A stretch of 64,000 bases of DNA from Lachnospiraceae bacterium UBA7160. Its GTDB lineage: Bacteria > Bacillota > Clostridia > Lachnospirales > Lachnospiraceae. Location: positions 5,127 to 69,126 of the forward strand of contig DKWE01000131.1 in assembly GCA_002491565.1 (NCBI GenBank). The letters run 5' to 3'. The number at the start of each line of letters is the position of its first letter. Positions within the stretch are counted from its first letter, which is position 1. The position numbers and the translations under genes were made by a program. Positions 26,435-35,782 of this stretch are shown in pieces. The notes under the pieces were generated by a model. It searched no databases and was not told the origin of the DNA. It saw only the letters and a list, made by a program, of their open reading frames with translations.

Positions 26435-27924
26435 ACAAGGTTTTACTGGTAGATGATGAAGCATATATTCTCGATTTGCTTGGAAAGCTGGTTCCGTGGG
26501 AATTCTACGGGTTTCAGATTGTCGGAAAAGCGGAGAGTGCGTCAGAAGCAATGCAGATATTTTATAGTACACAGCCGGACCTGATTATTACAGATATCTG
26601 TATGGAGAATATTTCAGGCATAGAATTTATCACAAGAATCCGGATGCAGAATCCGGTAGTGAAAATTATTATTCTCAGTGCCTATGATAAATTTGAATAT
26701 GCGCAAAAGGCACTGAAATTGAATGTGGATGGCTATCTTTTAAAACCGATCAACAGAGAGGAATTGATCAATACTTTGCTGGATGTACAAAAAGATCTGC
26801 AGTCCGGAGAAAATTATCAGGTGCAGCTAAACGAACTGCAGAGCTCCCTGAATTATTTTCAAAGAAAGTATTATGAAGAGCAGTTGCTGAAGCTGTACCG
26901 GGGAGAGATGGAGACTCTGCCGGAGGGGCTTTGCGATGAGGCGTACTGGTGCATTTTAAGTGTTTTAGCCATCGTGAGAAATGAAATTGTCTTTTTGCAG
27001 CAGGATATAGAAAAGAACCATGATGTGACAAGCTATAGCCTGTTTGTAGGGGACGGGCTGCTTGCGGTGTTTTTGTGTGCAGAGCAGAAAGAAAAGCTGG
27101 AGGAGTGCTTAAGAAAAATCGAACAAAAATATGCCAGGGAAGGGACGCTGCTGTGCGGAAGGAGCCAGACGGGACGGAAGAATCAGGCGGAACTGTGTGA
27201 AGAGAGCCGGAGCGCGCTGAACAGGCTGTTTTACTCTGCGGATGGATGCTTTGCAAGGTATACGGCTCATGACAGACCGCAGGCGGGTGCCGTAGCTTCC
27301 GGTATCAGCCGTGAGCAGTTTTTTGTGTGGATTGCAGGCCGGAACTTTCGGGAGTGCCGCTCTTTTTTTGAAAAGTGGTTTGCGGCTTGTACTGCGGCGC
27401 AGGAAAAACGGGAAACGGTAATAAAGGCGATGAAACAGTACCTGGCCTGGATCAAGGAGACGGTCAATAAAGATGCTGTTCCAGGGTGCGAAGCGCTCCT
27501 ACTGCAGTGTGAGAAACTATACCGGCTGAAGGATGCGAAACTGGTTATGGAGGCGGGGATCTGCCTGCTCGAAGAGGCGAATGTTTCCGGAGGAAAAGTC
27601 AGGCTGTTAATGGAGAGAGCCAATGAATATATCAGGAAAAACTGCTGCCGGGAGACATTTTCGATTGAGGAGCTGGCGGAGCATCTGAGTATCTCGAAAA
27701 GCTATCTCTCTAAAATCTACAAAGAAGAAACCGGGGAGTCGGTATGGAATTTTGTGATGCGTGTGCGTATCACAAAAGCAAAGGAGCTTCTGGTAAGTAC
27801 CGATGCGACAAACTTTGCAATTGCAAAAGCAATCGGTTATACGAGTGAGTATCATTTTTCAAGGGCGTTCAGCAAGATGGTTGGAGTATCGCCCTCCGCA
27901 TACAAAAAAATGTATCTCAAATAA
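26431..27924 (+). CDS. AraC-type response regulator, YesN type
   Basis: A 497-residue regulator. Residues 1-120 are a receiver domain with D8-D9, phosphoacceptor D55 (IITDICM) and the conserved lysine in LLKPI. A middle region of unknown fold follows, and residues about 390-497 carry two AraC helix-turn-helix motifs (SIEELAEHLSISKSYLSKIYKEE and the second IGYTSEYHFSRAF). ATG lies in an ATGA overlap with the kinase stop, so the two are translationally coupled. It very likely activates the transporter and galactonate-type genes downstream. Confidence 0.93.
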   Translation: MNKVLLVDDEAYILDLLGKLVPWEFYGFQIVGKAESASEAMQIFYSTQPDLIITDICMENISGIEFITRIRMQNPVVKIIILSAYDKFEYAQKALKLNVDGYLLKPINREELINTLLDVQKDLQSGENYQVQLNELQSSLNYFQRKYYEEQLLKLYRGEMETLPEGLCDEAYWCILSVLAIVRNEIVFLQQDIEKNHDVTSYSLFVGDGLLAVFLCAEQKEKLEECLRKIEQKYAREGTLLCGRSQTGRKNQAELCEESRSALNRLFYSADGCFARYTAHDRPQAGAVASGISREQFFVWIAGRNFRECRSFFEKWFAACTAAQEKRETVIKAMKQYLAWIKETVNKDAVPGCEALLLQCEKLYRLKDAKLVMEAGICLLEEANVSGGKVRLLMERANEYIRKNCCRETFSIEELAEHLSISKSYLSKIYKEETGESVWNFVMRVRITKAKELLVSTDATNFAIAKAIGYTSEYHFSRAFSKMVGVSPSAYKKMYLK

Positions 27925-28005
27925 GAGGATTTGATAAAAAATAAGATTTAAAAACATTTTAGAAAGAGCACGCATTTTCTATACTCAGAGAGAGGAGGTA
28001 GAACA

Positions 28006-29907
28006 ATGAGTGCTTTTTTGTGGAATAAGGAAGGAATTTTTTTAGGAGAAAGGCTGATTGCCAGAGTAGGAGGGGCAAGAGGGCGGTACGAAGACCATCT
28101 GGCTTGCACGGAGAACACTGTGTGGAAATGGACCAGAACGTTCCAGATCGGAGAGGACAAAGAGAGCTGGGAAGATTTTACTATGGAAATGGTTTTGCCG
28201 GATGAGGTAGAATTTTATATGATACCGGGGATCAATTATAATGGAAATTTCTGGGGGGACGGGAAGGAACCGAAGGGACTTCTGGATGGAGAGAAGCCGT
28301 GGCGCTTTGCCGGGCATCGGAGCGGCATCCCGGCAGGGATGTTTGCACAGACAACGTATACGGCGATAGGAATCTTCGCGGGGCCTGAGAATCCAGTGGG
28401 AAGCTCTATGGAAATGGAGCAGGTAGAAGGAAAAGGCTTTTGTATGAGACTGCGCTTTCCGGAGCAGGAGGGCCCGCGCGTGTATTGTGCCAGAGACCGC
28501 TATGAGGAGGAGCCCTACAGAGAATCTGTCTGGATGCAGGGCGGCCGGATTACGTTTTCCGCGTGGATTGTTGTAAAGGAGCCGGAAGGAAGCTATGACT
28601 ATGCCATGTTTTTGCATAAGGCGTGGCAGCTCTGTGAGGAAAAGAAGCAATTGCCGCTGCTGACCGGACAGGAAGTGTGGAGCCTCGGTATGGATTTTGT
28701 GAAAAACAGACTGTATTTTGAAGAAAATCAGTTTGCGGGATTTTGTATGGGCCTGACCTGGAACGGGGAGAGGTGGGAACAAAAAAGAGACTATCTGGAG
28801 ATTGGCTGGGTGGGACAGAATGCATCGCTGGCAGTATCCCTCCTCTATGAATATGCATTTTGCAAAGAGGAAGAAGCGCTGCGCCGGGGATTGGCGGTAC
28901 TGGACTGCTGGAGTAAGGCTGCTGTGCTTCCAAACGGGCTGTTCCGGTGCAGATTTGACCGGATTCAGAAATGGGGGGATGAGGTCGGCAACAAAGAGGA
29001 GCGGAACGACGCTGCCAATCTATACAGCGCGGTGGTGGAACTTCTGGAGGCGTATCATCTGCTTGAGACACTTGGGATTGAGCGGGAGGTATACCGCCGG
29101 ACTGCGCTTGGAATTTGTACGTTTGCAGTGGAACACCAGCAGGAAAACGGAAGCTTTGCAAAAGCATGGTATAACGACGGGACCATTTCCGATGCAGAAG
29201 GAACCGTTGGATGTTATCTGGCAGAGGCACTTTGCGCCGGCTTTCGGGAATGTAAAAAGAAAGAATTCCTTGAGGCGGCTGTGGCAGGATTTACCTGCTA
29301 TTACAGAGAATTTGAGAGGTACGGGTACACTACGGCGGGCGCTTTGGATACGTACTGTGTCGATAAGGAGTCTGCAATCCCGCTGTGCCGCTGCGCATTG
29401 GAGTTGTTCGAAATAACCGGGGAAACGGAGTATTTGCGCAAAGCGGAAAAGGTAAGCGGCTATCTGGCTACCTGGCAGTATCATTATAATGTACCTTACG
29501 GCAGCCATACGCTGCTTGGACAGATGGGCTATCAGACCAGAGGCGGCACAGCGGTTTCCGTACAGCATCACCATATAGACTGCTACGGTCTGGAGCTCTG
29601 TGAGGCGTGGGAAAAGCTCTCGGTTTATACGGGAAAAGAAATCTGGAGCGCGCGTGCGCAGGCGATCTGGGCAAACAGCCTGCAGAATATTTCTGACGGA
29701 AAGGTGCTCATCAAAGGCCAGAGGCGTCCGCGGGGAAGCCAGGATGAGGGAATCCTGCAGACAAGGTGGCACACAAAGAAGGGGGAGTACTTTGGAGTTT
29801 CCGAATGGCTGGTGGCATGGAATACCGCCTTTCGCCTGAAGCTTTTGAGAAAAGATTTTATGGTAAAGAAAAGACAAAAAAGCAAGGAGGAAAAGAGGAT
29901 TTCATAA
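28006..29907 (+). CDS. Cytoplasmic six-hairpin glycosidase-like protein, family not identified
   Basis: A 633-residue protein without signal peptide. The first 230 residues look beta-rich. From about 235 onward helices alternate regularly with aromatic, glycine and acidic clusters (WSLGMDF, YLEIGWVGQNASLAVSLLYEYA, NKEERNDAANLYSAVVELLEAY, ISDAEGTVGCYLAEAL), as in (alpha/alpha)6-barrel glycosidases and unsaturated uronyl hydrolases. I could not assign a GH family or point to the catalytic pair with certainty. It starts the sugar part of the locus (GGAGG before ATG) and precedes a sugar importer, so it probably cuts the imported oligosaccharide. A galactonate-type or similar acid should be one product. 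Confidence 0.6.
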   Translation: MSAFLWNKEGIFLGERLIARVGGARGRYEDHLACTENTVWKWTRTFQIGEDKESWEDFTMEMVLPDEVEFYMIPGINYNGNFWGDGKEPKGLLDGEKPWRFAGHRSGIPAGMFAQTTYTAIGIFAGPENPVGSSMEMEQVEGKGFCMRLRFPEQEGPRVYCARDRYEEEPYRESVWMQGGRITFSAWIVVKEPEGSYDYAMFLHKAWQLCEEKKQLPLLTGQEVWSLGMDFVKNRLYFEENQFAGFCMGLTWNGERWEQKRDYLEIGWVGQNASLAVSLLYEYAFCKEEEALRRGLAVLDCWSKAAVLPNGLFRCRFDRIQKWGDEVGNKEERNDAANLYSAVVELLEAYHLLETLGIEREVYRRTALGICTFAVEHQQENGSFAKAWYNDGTISDAEGTVGCYLAEALCAGFRECKKKEFLEAAVAGFTCYYREFERYGYTTAGALDTYCVDKESAIPLCRCALELFEITGETEYLRKAEKVSGYLATWQYHYNVPYGSHTLLGQMGYQTRGGTAVSVQHHHIDCYGLELCEAWEKLSVYTGKEIWSARAQAIWANSLQNISDGKVLIKGQRRPRGSQDEGILQTRWHTKKGEYFGVSEWLVAWNTAFRLKLLRKDFMVKKRQKSKEEKRIS

Positions 29908-29994
29908 AGATTGATTTTCTGCGTCATTTTACGGGGAAGGATTGGCTGGTAAAATAATACCATCAAAATGATTCAAAGAAAGCGAGGTAAAACT

Positions 29995-31239
29995 ATGAAA
30001 AAGAAAGTATTGGCATTGCTTACAATGGCAGCTGTGGCAGCAGGTGCAACGGGAGCTGTGCAGGCAGCGGAGGAGCTGGAGGACTGCAAACTGACATTTT
30101 TGTCGTGGTATCCGGAGGAGAAATATCAGCCGATTCTGGATGCTTTTGCAAAGGAATACCCTGGAATTGAAATTGAATTCCAGTATGCGGCTCCGGTGGC
30201 AGATTATCTGGAAAAGATGCAGGTGCTGACCTCCACGGGAGAGGTTCCGGATATCTTCTATATTGCCGCGGAGAATAAGACGGAAATGATCGAGAACGGA
30301 TATTGTGCGGATATCTCCGGGACAGAGGCTGTTTCGAAGCTGGTAGATGCAAATAAGAGTACTTATGAAGCAGACGGCAAATATTACGGCTTTGCTCCGA
30401 CGACCTGGGTAGGAGGCTACTTCTATAACAAGGACATTTTCAGCGAGCTCAATCTGGAAGCTCCGGCGACCTGGGAGGAATTTGTGAATGTCTGCAAGGT
30501 CCTGCAGGAAAATGACACAAGGCCGATCATTGAGCGCGGGGAGTGGTTCTGGGACAGCTTTTTAGGACCGTTTATGAATGATTATCTGGCGGGTGATATG
30601 GACTATCATAAAGAGGTGCTGGAAGGAAGCAAGACCTTTGCAGACGGCTGGGGGCCCTATATCCAGAAGTGGTATGAGGATTTAATCGTTCCGGGTTATG
30701 TAGGAGAGGACCTCGTGAGTGTCAGCTCACAGGAATTTTTCAGTGAATTTGCTACCGGACATGCCGGACTGCTGGCGGGGCATGCCGGACATCTTCTGGA
30801 GGTCCAGAAACTGGAGCCGGAATTTGAGATCGGATTCTTCCCGATGCCAGGCACGGAGGCGGATGTGAAAGTAGTATACGGCGCTGTGGACTGCGCAGTG
30901 GCAATCAGCTCTTCTACAGAACATCAGAAGGAAGCAGAGGCATTCCTGAATTTTATCGCCAGAGACGATATGGTACAGCTTTATCAGGATATGAACGGAT
31001 ATGTGATCGGCATGGAGGGAATTGAATCGGATGTAGACCCGATTCTGGAAGATGTGGCAAGACGCTATTCGAATGGAGAGATTGGGGTTTATATACCGCA
31101 GGGTAACTGGGATGCCTATGGTACCGGGCTGCAGCAGCAGCTGATTGCATCCAGCCAGGAATTGCTGCTTGGGGATATCGACTGCGACACCTTCATTCAG
31201 AATATGCAGGATAAGTTAGCGGAATTAAAAGACGAATAG
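29995..31239 (+). CDS. Extracellular solute-binding protein, second sugar ABC system
   Basis: A 414-residue CUT1 (MalE/UgpB-like) binding protein. The signal peptide covers about residues 1-23 (KKKVLALLTMAAVAAG, then AVQA before AEE). The only nearby cysteine, C31, is not in a lipobox. The mature part has typical features such as STGEVPDIFYIAAENK and YYGFAPTTWVGGYFYNKDIF. ATG 29995 is chosen because it begins the signal peptide and follows GCGAGGT; the upstream ATG at 29968 lacks a binding site. The ligand may be an aldonate-containing oligosaccharide, judged only from the adjacent enzymes. Confidence 0.88.
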   Translation: MKKKVLALLTMAAVAAGATGAVQAAEELEDCKLTFLSWYPEEKYQPILDAFAKEYPGIEIEFQYAAPVADYLEKMQVLTSTGEVPDIFYIAAENKTEMIENGYCADISGTEAVSKLVDANKSTYEADGKYYGFAPTTWVGGYFYNKDIFSELNLEAPATWEEFVNVCKVLQENDTRPIIERGEWFWDSFLGPFMNDYLAGDMDYHKEVLEGSKTFADGWGPYIQKWYEDLIVPGYVGEDLVSVSSQEFFSEFATGHAGLLAGHAGHLLEVQKLEPEFEIGFFPMPGTEADVKVVYGAVDCAVAISSSTEHQKEAEAFLNFIARDDMVQLYQDMNGYVIGMEGIESDVDPILEDVARRYSNGEIGVYIPQGNWDAYGTGLQQQLIASSQELLLGDIDCDTFIQNMQDKLAELKDE

Positions 31240-31304
31240 AGGTGAGGATACGGCGCATACTTTGAAAACACAGTGTGCGCCGTACCTGATAAAGGAGATG
31301 CTTT

Positions 31305-32186
31305 ATGCTAAATTCCAGATTCTTTAAAAAATTCGCTCCTTTTATGATAGGAGCATTTGTTTTATATACGGCATTGCTGATTGTCCCCATTCTCTTAAGC
31401 TTTGCGTATTCCTTTACCAACTGGGACGGATACTCCAGAAACGCAGACTTCGTGGGACTGAAAAATTATATGAAGATCTTCCGGTCCGCGCCGATGCTTG
31501 CGGCTCTGAAAAATTCTTTTATATTTTGCTTTTTTAATGTACTGGTGATTACACCGCTTGCGGTTGCATTGTCTTTAGTTTTTAATGCAAACTTCAAAGC
31601 GAGGAATTTCGTGCGCTCCGCCTTCTTTTTTACCTCTGTTCCGAGCGTATTGATTATCGGTTATATTTTTCAGCTCTTTTTCGGACCGACAGAAAACGGG
31701 GTGCTGAATGCATTGCTTGGAAAGATCGGCGTAGATCCGATCCGCTGGCTGTCGGCCGGAATTCTCCCGATGGTATCGGTGATAGCCGCGAATGTGTGGC
31801 GTCTGACAGGATGGCATGCCTGCATCTATCTGGCAAGACTGCAGGGAATATCGGAAGAATATTACGAGGCGGCCAAAATAGACGGGGCATCCCGGTGGAA
31901 TGTGTTTCGCTATATCACGTTGCCGCTATTGGCTCCTGCAGTTACCATCAGCACCATGCTGATCATCATCGACGGATTGAAGATCTATGCGCTCCCGTAT
32001 TCATTTACCGGCGGCGGCCCGGGCTATAAGACAACGTTTATGACGCAGCTGATTATTAAAACCGGTATCGGAGAAAAGAAGGTAGGGAGGTCCTCTGCGA
32101 TGGCAGTTGTATTTTTTGTGATCATTATGGTGGTATCTTTGATACAGCTGTACTTTTCAAGAAAACGGGAGGATGAGATATGCTGA
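31305..32186 (+). CDS. Sugar ABC transporter permease (MalF/UgpA type)
   Basis: A 293-residue permease with six membrane segments and the EAA loop EAAKIDGASRWNVF near residue 190. It pairs with the next gene, which overlaps it by seven bases. The ATPase gene is absent, as for the first importer. ATG follows AAAGGAG. Confidence 0.9.
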   Translation: MLNSRFFKKFAPFMIGAFVLYTALLIVPILLSFAYSFTNWDGYSRNADFVGLKNYMKIFRSAPMLAALKNSFIFCFFNVLVITPLAVALSLVFNANFKARNFVRSAFFFTSVPSVLIIGYIFQLFFGPTENGVLNALLGKIGVDPIRWLSAGILPMVSVIAANVWRLTGWHACIYLARLQGISEEYYEAAKIDGASRWNVFRYITLPLLAPAVTISTMLIIIDGLKIYALPYSFTGGGPGYKTTFMTQLIIKTGIGEKKVGRSSAMAVVFFVIIMVVSLIQLYFSRKREDEIC

Positions 32187-33007
32187 AAAAAGGGAGATGG
32201 AAGGGCATTGTTTTGCAGGCGCTTCTGATTGCAGTTACGCTGGTATTCTTAAGCCCGGTTATTTACATGGTTCTGAACTCGCTGAAGCCGTACAGCCAGA
32301 TGCTCCGGTCCCCCTGGGCCCTGCCGGAAGGCTTGTTTTTGGATAATTACAGAAAGGCGTTTCACCAGATGCAGTTCTGGACTTCCCTGGGAAACTCGGT
32401 GGTGATTACTGTGGCCTCTGTATTTTTGATTGTGGTGCTGGGGGTTATGGCCGCCTATCCTCTGTCAAGGTTTAAAAATAAACTGACCGGATTTTTGTCT
32501 GTTTATTTCCTGGTGGGGTATATGGTGCCGACACAGGTTTTGATTGTGCAGATATTTTCTGTTATGAAGATTTTTCATCTCATTAATACGAAAACGGGCC
32601 TGGTTCTCGTCTACTCGGCGAGTGTTTCCTTTGCAATTTTCATGTATCAGGGGTTTATCCGCGCGCTGCCGATCGATATGGAAGAATCGGCGCTGATCGA
32701 CGGGGCAAATCCATGGCAGCTGTTCTGGCAGGTGGTATTTCCCCTGATTAAGCCGGCGACAGCCACCATTATTATTTTTCAGACCATGTGGATATGGAAC
32801 GATTTTACCTTGTCCAGCTTGTTTTTAAGCTCAAGGGATCAGCTGACCCTGCTTTTGGAATTGAATCTGTGCATCGGCGAATTTAATCTGGACTGGTCGG
32901 TCATGCTGTCTATTATGTGTATTGTCATGCTTCCGATGGTGATTTTTTATCTGCTGATGCAGAAACAGATTATCGCAGGAATGACAAATGGAGCAGTGAA
33001 AGGATAG
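32180..33007 (+). CDS. Sugar ABC transporter permease (MalG/UgpE type)
   Basis: A 275-residue permease with six membrane segments and the EAA-type loop ESALIDGANPWQLF near residue 172-185, typical of the MalG half of CUT1 importers. It overlaps the preceding permease and lies five bases before the first dehydratase gene, so transporter and catabolic genes form one transcript. Confidence 0.9.
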   Translation: MLKKGRWKGIVLQALLIAVTLVFLSPVIYMVLNSLKPYSQMLRSPWALPEGLFLDNYRKAFHQMQFWTSLGNSVVITVASVFLIVVLGVMAAYPLSRFKNKLTGFLSVYFLVGYMVPTQVLIVQIFSVMKIFHLINTKTGLVLVYSASVSFAIFMYQGFIRALPIDMEESALIDGANPWQLFWQVVFPLIKPATATIIIFQTMWIWNDFTLSSLFLSSRDQLTLLLELNLCIGEFNLDWSVMLSIMCIVMLPMVIFYLLMQKQIIAGMTNGAVKG

Positions 33008-33012
33008 AGAAA

Positions 33013-34161
33013 ATGAAGATTACGGAGATATCTGTTTTTCAGCTTGAGCCGCGGTGGATGCTGGTGAAGGTGGAGACGGATGAAGGAATTACGGGCTGGG
33101 GCGAGCCGACCCTGGAGGGAAAAAGTACGGTAATTGAAGCGGCAATTTACAGCTTCAGAGACAGCCTGCTGGGAGAAGATCCCATGCGGACAGAATTTTT
33201 GTATCAGAAACTGTACCGCGGAGGATTTTACCGCGGCGGTGCGGTCTTAAGCAGCGCAATCAGCGGAATAGAGCAGGCGCTGTGGGATATCAAGGGGAAA
33301 AAGACAGGGCTTCCTGTGTGGCAGATGCTCGGCGGAAAATGCCGGGACAAAATCCGCATGTACGCCCATGCAATTCCTTTTGCAGATGATCCGACCGAAG
33401 AAGAGATAGCGTACTGGGTAAAAAAGAGGGTAGCGGACGGGTTTACCGCGCTTAAGACGTCTATGGTTGCGCCGCCCATCCGTTTTATTGATACGTTTTC
33501 AAAAATAAAAGATATCACAAAGCGGATTGCCGCGATGCGGGAAGCTGCGGGAGAGGACGTGGACATAGCCATTGATTTTCACGGGAGGATTTCTCCTGCT
33601 ATGGCGCCGATATTGATTCAGGAGCTTGCGCCGTACCATCCAATGTTTATCGAAGAGCCGGTTTTGCCGGAAAACGTCGATGTGATGAAGCGGATGATGA
33701 ATTTTGGGGTTCCCATTGCCGCAGGGGAAAGATTGTTTACCACGTTCGGATACCGGGAGCTGATCGAAAAGCAGGCGGTGAATGTGGTGCAGCCTGATTT
33801 GTGCCACTGCGGAGGAATCCTGCAGGCGTTTAAAATTGCGGCCATGGCAAACAATTATTTTATGTCCGTGGCGCCTCACAATCCGCTGGGTCCGGTGGCG
33901 CTTGCCGCATGCCTGCAGATTGATACCTGCATTGACAACTTTCTTGCGCAGGAGCATCCGACCCATGAGGCGGGGAGAGATTTAGGAAAAGGAATTTTTC
34001 AGGAACCGTTTGCTGTAGAAGACGGATATATCGGGATACCGGATAAACCGGGACTGGGATTTGAAATTGACGAGGAGGCAGTACGGGAATCCTCCTATGA
34101 TGGAAAATGGAGAAATCCTGTCTTGTATTTCCCGGATGATGGTTCGCTGGGAGAATGGTAA
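33013..34161 (+). CDS. Enolase-superfamily sugar-acid dehydratase (galactonate dehydratase-like)
   Basis: A 382-residue member of the mandelate racemase/muconate lactonising group. The metal ligands are D188, E214 and E239 and the acid/base histidines are H190 (DFHGR) and H289 (APHNPLGP), the D-galactonate dehydratase pattern. The N-terminal capping domain is related to DgoD (GFYRGGAVLSSAISGIEQALWDIKGK) but the barrel loops differ from the second copy at 35783. It should remove water from an aldonic acid to give a 2-keto-3-deoxy acid. Start ATG 33013 has only a weak GGATAGAGA upstream and may be coupled to the permease. The exact substrate may differ from galactonate. Confidence 0.85.
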   Translation: MKITEISVFQLEPRWMLVKVETDEGITGWGEPTLEGKSTVIEAAIYSFRDSLLGEDPMRTEFLYQKLYRGGFYRGGAVLSSAISGIEQALWDIKGKKTGLPVWQMLGGKCRDKIRMYAHAIPFADDPTEEEIAYWVKKRVADGFTALKTSMVAPPIRFIDTFSKIKDITKRIAAMREAAGEDVDIAIDFHGRISPAMAPILIQELAPYHPMFIEEPVLPENVDVMKRMMNFGVPIAAGERLFTTFGYRELIEKQAVNVVQPDLCHCGGILQAFKIAAMANNYFMSVAPHNPLGPVALAACLQIDTCIDNFLAQEHPTHEAGRDLGKGIFQEPFAVEDGYIGIPDKPGLGFEIDEEAVRESSYDGKWRNPVLYFPDDGSLGEW

Positions 34162-34171
34162 GGAGGACAGA

Positions 34172-35116
34172 ATGCCGGAATTGGTAACGTTGGGAGAAAC
34201 CATGGCAGTCCTGACTGCGCGGGAAAGAGGGCCGCTCCGCTATGTTAGAGATTACAGCATGAGGATTGCCGGGGCAGAGAGCAATGTAGCTGTGGGAGTC
34301 ACTAAGCTGGGGCATAGCGCAGGGTGGATCAGCAGCATTGGAAAGGATGAAATGGGGGCATTCGTGCGGAATTCCATGCGGGCAGAAGGAGTAGATACTT
34401 CCAGGGTAGCTGAGGAGGAACGATACCGGACCGGTCTGATGTTAAAAGAACTGGGAAGCCATGAGACGAAGGTATACTACTATCGGGAAAACTCGGCGGC
34501 AAGCCATATGGACGAATCGCATCTGGATGCGGACTACATTTGTCAGGCAAAGATTCTGCATATGACGGGGATCACACCGGTGTTGGGGGAGTCCTGCGCG
34601 CGGATGGTCAGGGTCGCCGTCAGACTGGCATGCCAGGAGAAGATTCTTTTGAGCTTTGATCCGAATATCCGCAAAAAATTGTGGGGACACCGGGATTATG
34701 GTCCGCTCATCCGTGAAATTATGTTTGCGTCCGGGGTTGTACTTCTTGGAAGGGATGAGGCGGGGGAACTGCTTGGGACGACGGAGCCTGACCGGATTGT
34801 TGCTATATTAAGAAAAGAAGGAGTCCGGTGGATTGCGGTGAAAGACGGAGCAGCAGGGGCATGGGTGGCAGACCCGAAAGACCTGATACAGATACCGCCG
34901 TATCCCTGCTGTCCGGCGGACCCTGTTGGCGCAGGGGACGCCTTTGATGCGGCCTTCCTTGCAGGAATTTTAGAGAACCGGAGTCTGGAAGTGTGCGGAC
35001 AGATGGGGGCTGTTGCGGGGGCGCTTGTAACAGAGACACAGGGAGATACGGAAGGGTTTCCGTCCAGAGAAACATTGCAGCGGTGTCTGGAGAAAAAAGA
35101 AGAGATTTATCGTTAG
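34172..35116 (+). CDS. 2-Keto-3-deoxy-sugar-acid kinase (KdgK-like, PfkB family)
   Basis: A 314-residue PfkB kinase resembling 2-dehydro-3-deoxygluconokinase: VTLGETMAVL start, AGAESNVAVG near residue 34-42, YYREN near 107 and DPVGAGDAFDAAF with the catalytic aspartate near the C-terminus. It would phosphorylate the product of the flanking dehydratases (KDG or KDGal) at O6. ATG 34172 follows AAGGAGGA, 11 bases after the dehydratase stop. Classical galactonate pathways use an unrelated DgoK, so this is a functional substitution or a sign of gluconate/KDG specificity. Confidence 0.87.
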   Translation: MPELVTLGETMAVLTARERGPLRYVRDYSMRIAGAESNVAVGVTKLGHSAGWISSIGKDEMGAFVRNSMRAEGVDTSRVAEEERYRTGLMLKELGSHETKVYYYRENSAASHMDESHLDADYICQAKILHMTGITPVLGESCARMVRVAVRLACQEKILLSFDPNIRKKLWGHRDYGPLIREIMFASGVVLLGRDEAGELLGTTEPDRIVAILRKEGVRWIAVKDGAAGAWVADPKDLIQIPPYPCCPADPVGAGDAFDAAFLAGILENRSLEVCGQMGAVAGALVTETQGDTEGFPSRETLQRCLEKKEEIYR

Positions 35117-35127
35117 GGAGGAGCGGT

Positions 35128-35763
35128 ATGGACTTACAAAGCACAATCAGAAATAATCCAATCCTTTGCATTATGCGGGGGCTGCCAGCGGGGAAGGCGG
35201 CAGCGTATGCGAAGGCGGTTATGGATGGCGGGGTACATTTTTTTGAGGTGGCACTGAATTCGGCAGATGCCCTGACACAGATTGAGATTTTGAAAAGAGA
35301 ATTGGGGGAAAAAGCGCTGATCGGCGCGGGAACGGCTGTCACCGTAGAAAAAGCAAAAGCTGCAGTCGCTGCAGGCGCACAGTTTCTCCTGTCGCCTTCT
35401 GCAGATGAGGAAGTGCTGGCATATTGCCGGAAAGAAAGCATTCCCCTGCTTCCGGGCGTCCTGTCGCCTTCTGATGTGTCGCTTTGCCAGCGGTATGGGT
35501 TTTCTGTTATGAAATTGTTTCCTGCGGGGGATATGCCCGCAGGCTATATCAAAAGCCTGAAGGGGCCGTTTCAGGATACAGAGTATGTGGCGATTGGGGG
35601 CGTGAAACCGGACAACCTCGCAGACTTTCTGGCACAGGGCTATCTGGGCGTGGGACTTGGAAGCAGCATGGTTCCGAGAGAATGGATTATGCAGGAAGAA
35701 TGGGAGCAGGTGACTGATGCTGTAAAACATATGGTGGCGGCAGCAGGGAAAAGAATAATTTAG
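35128..35763 (+). CDS. eda: 2-Keto-3-deoxy-6-phospho-sugar-acid aldolase (KDPG/KDPGal aldolase)
   Basis: A 211-residue class I aldolase of the KDPG/KHG family, normal length. The Schiff-base lysine is K129 in VMKLFPAG, the catalytic glutamate is E40 in FFEVALNS, and R17 lies in the CIMRG motif. It splits KDPG or KDPGal to pyruvate and glyceraldehyde 3-phosphate, the final step of the locus. ATG 35128 follows GGGAGGAG, 11 bases after the kinase stop. Specificity between the gluco and galacto epimers cannot be decided by eye. Confidence 0.9.
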   Translation: MDLQSTIRNNPILCIMRGLPAGKAAAYAKAVMDGGVHFFEVALNSADALTQIEILKRELGEKALIGAGTAVTVEKAKAAVAAGAQFLLSPSADEEVLAYCRKESIPLLPGVLSPSDVSLCQRYGFSVMKLFPAGDMPAGYIKSLKGPFQDTEYVAIGGVKPDNLADFLAQGYLGVGLGSSMVPREWIMQEEWEQVTDAVKHMVAAAGKRII

Positions 35764-35782
35764 AAGGGAGCGGGGCAGGAAA

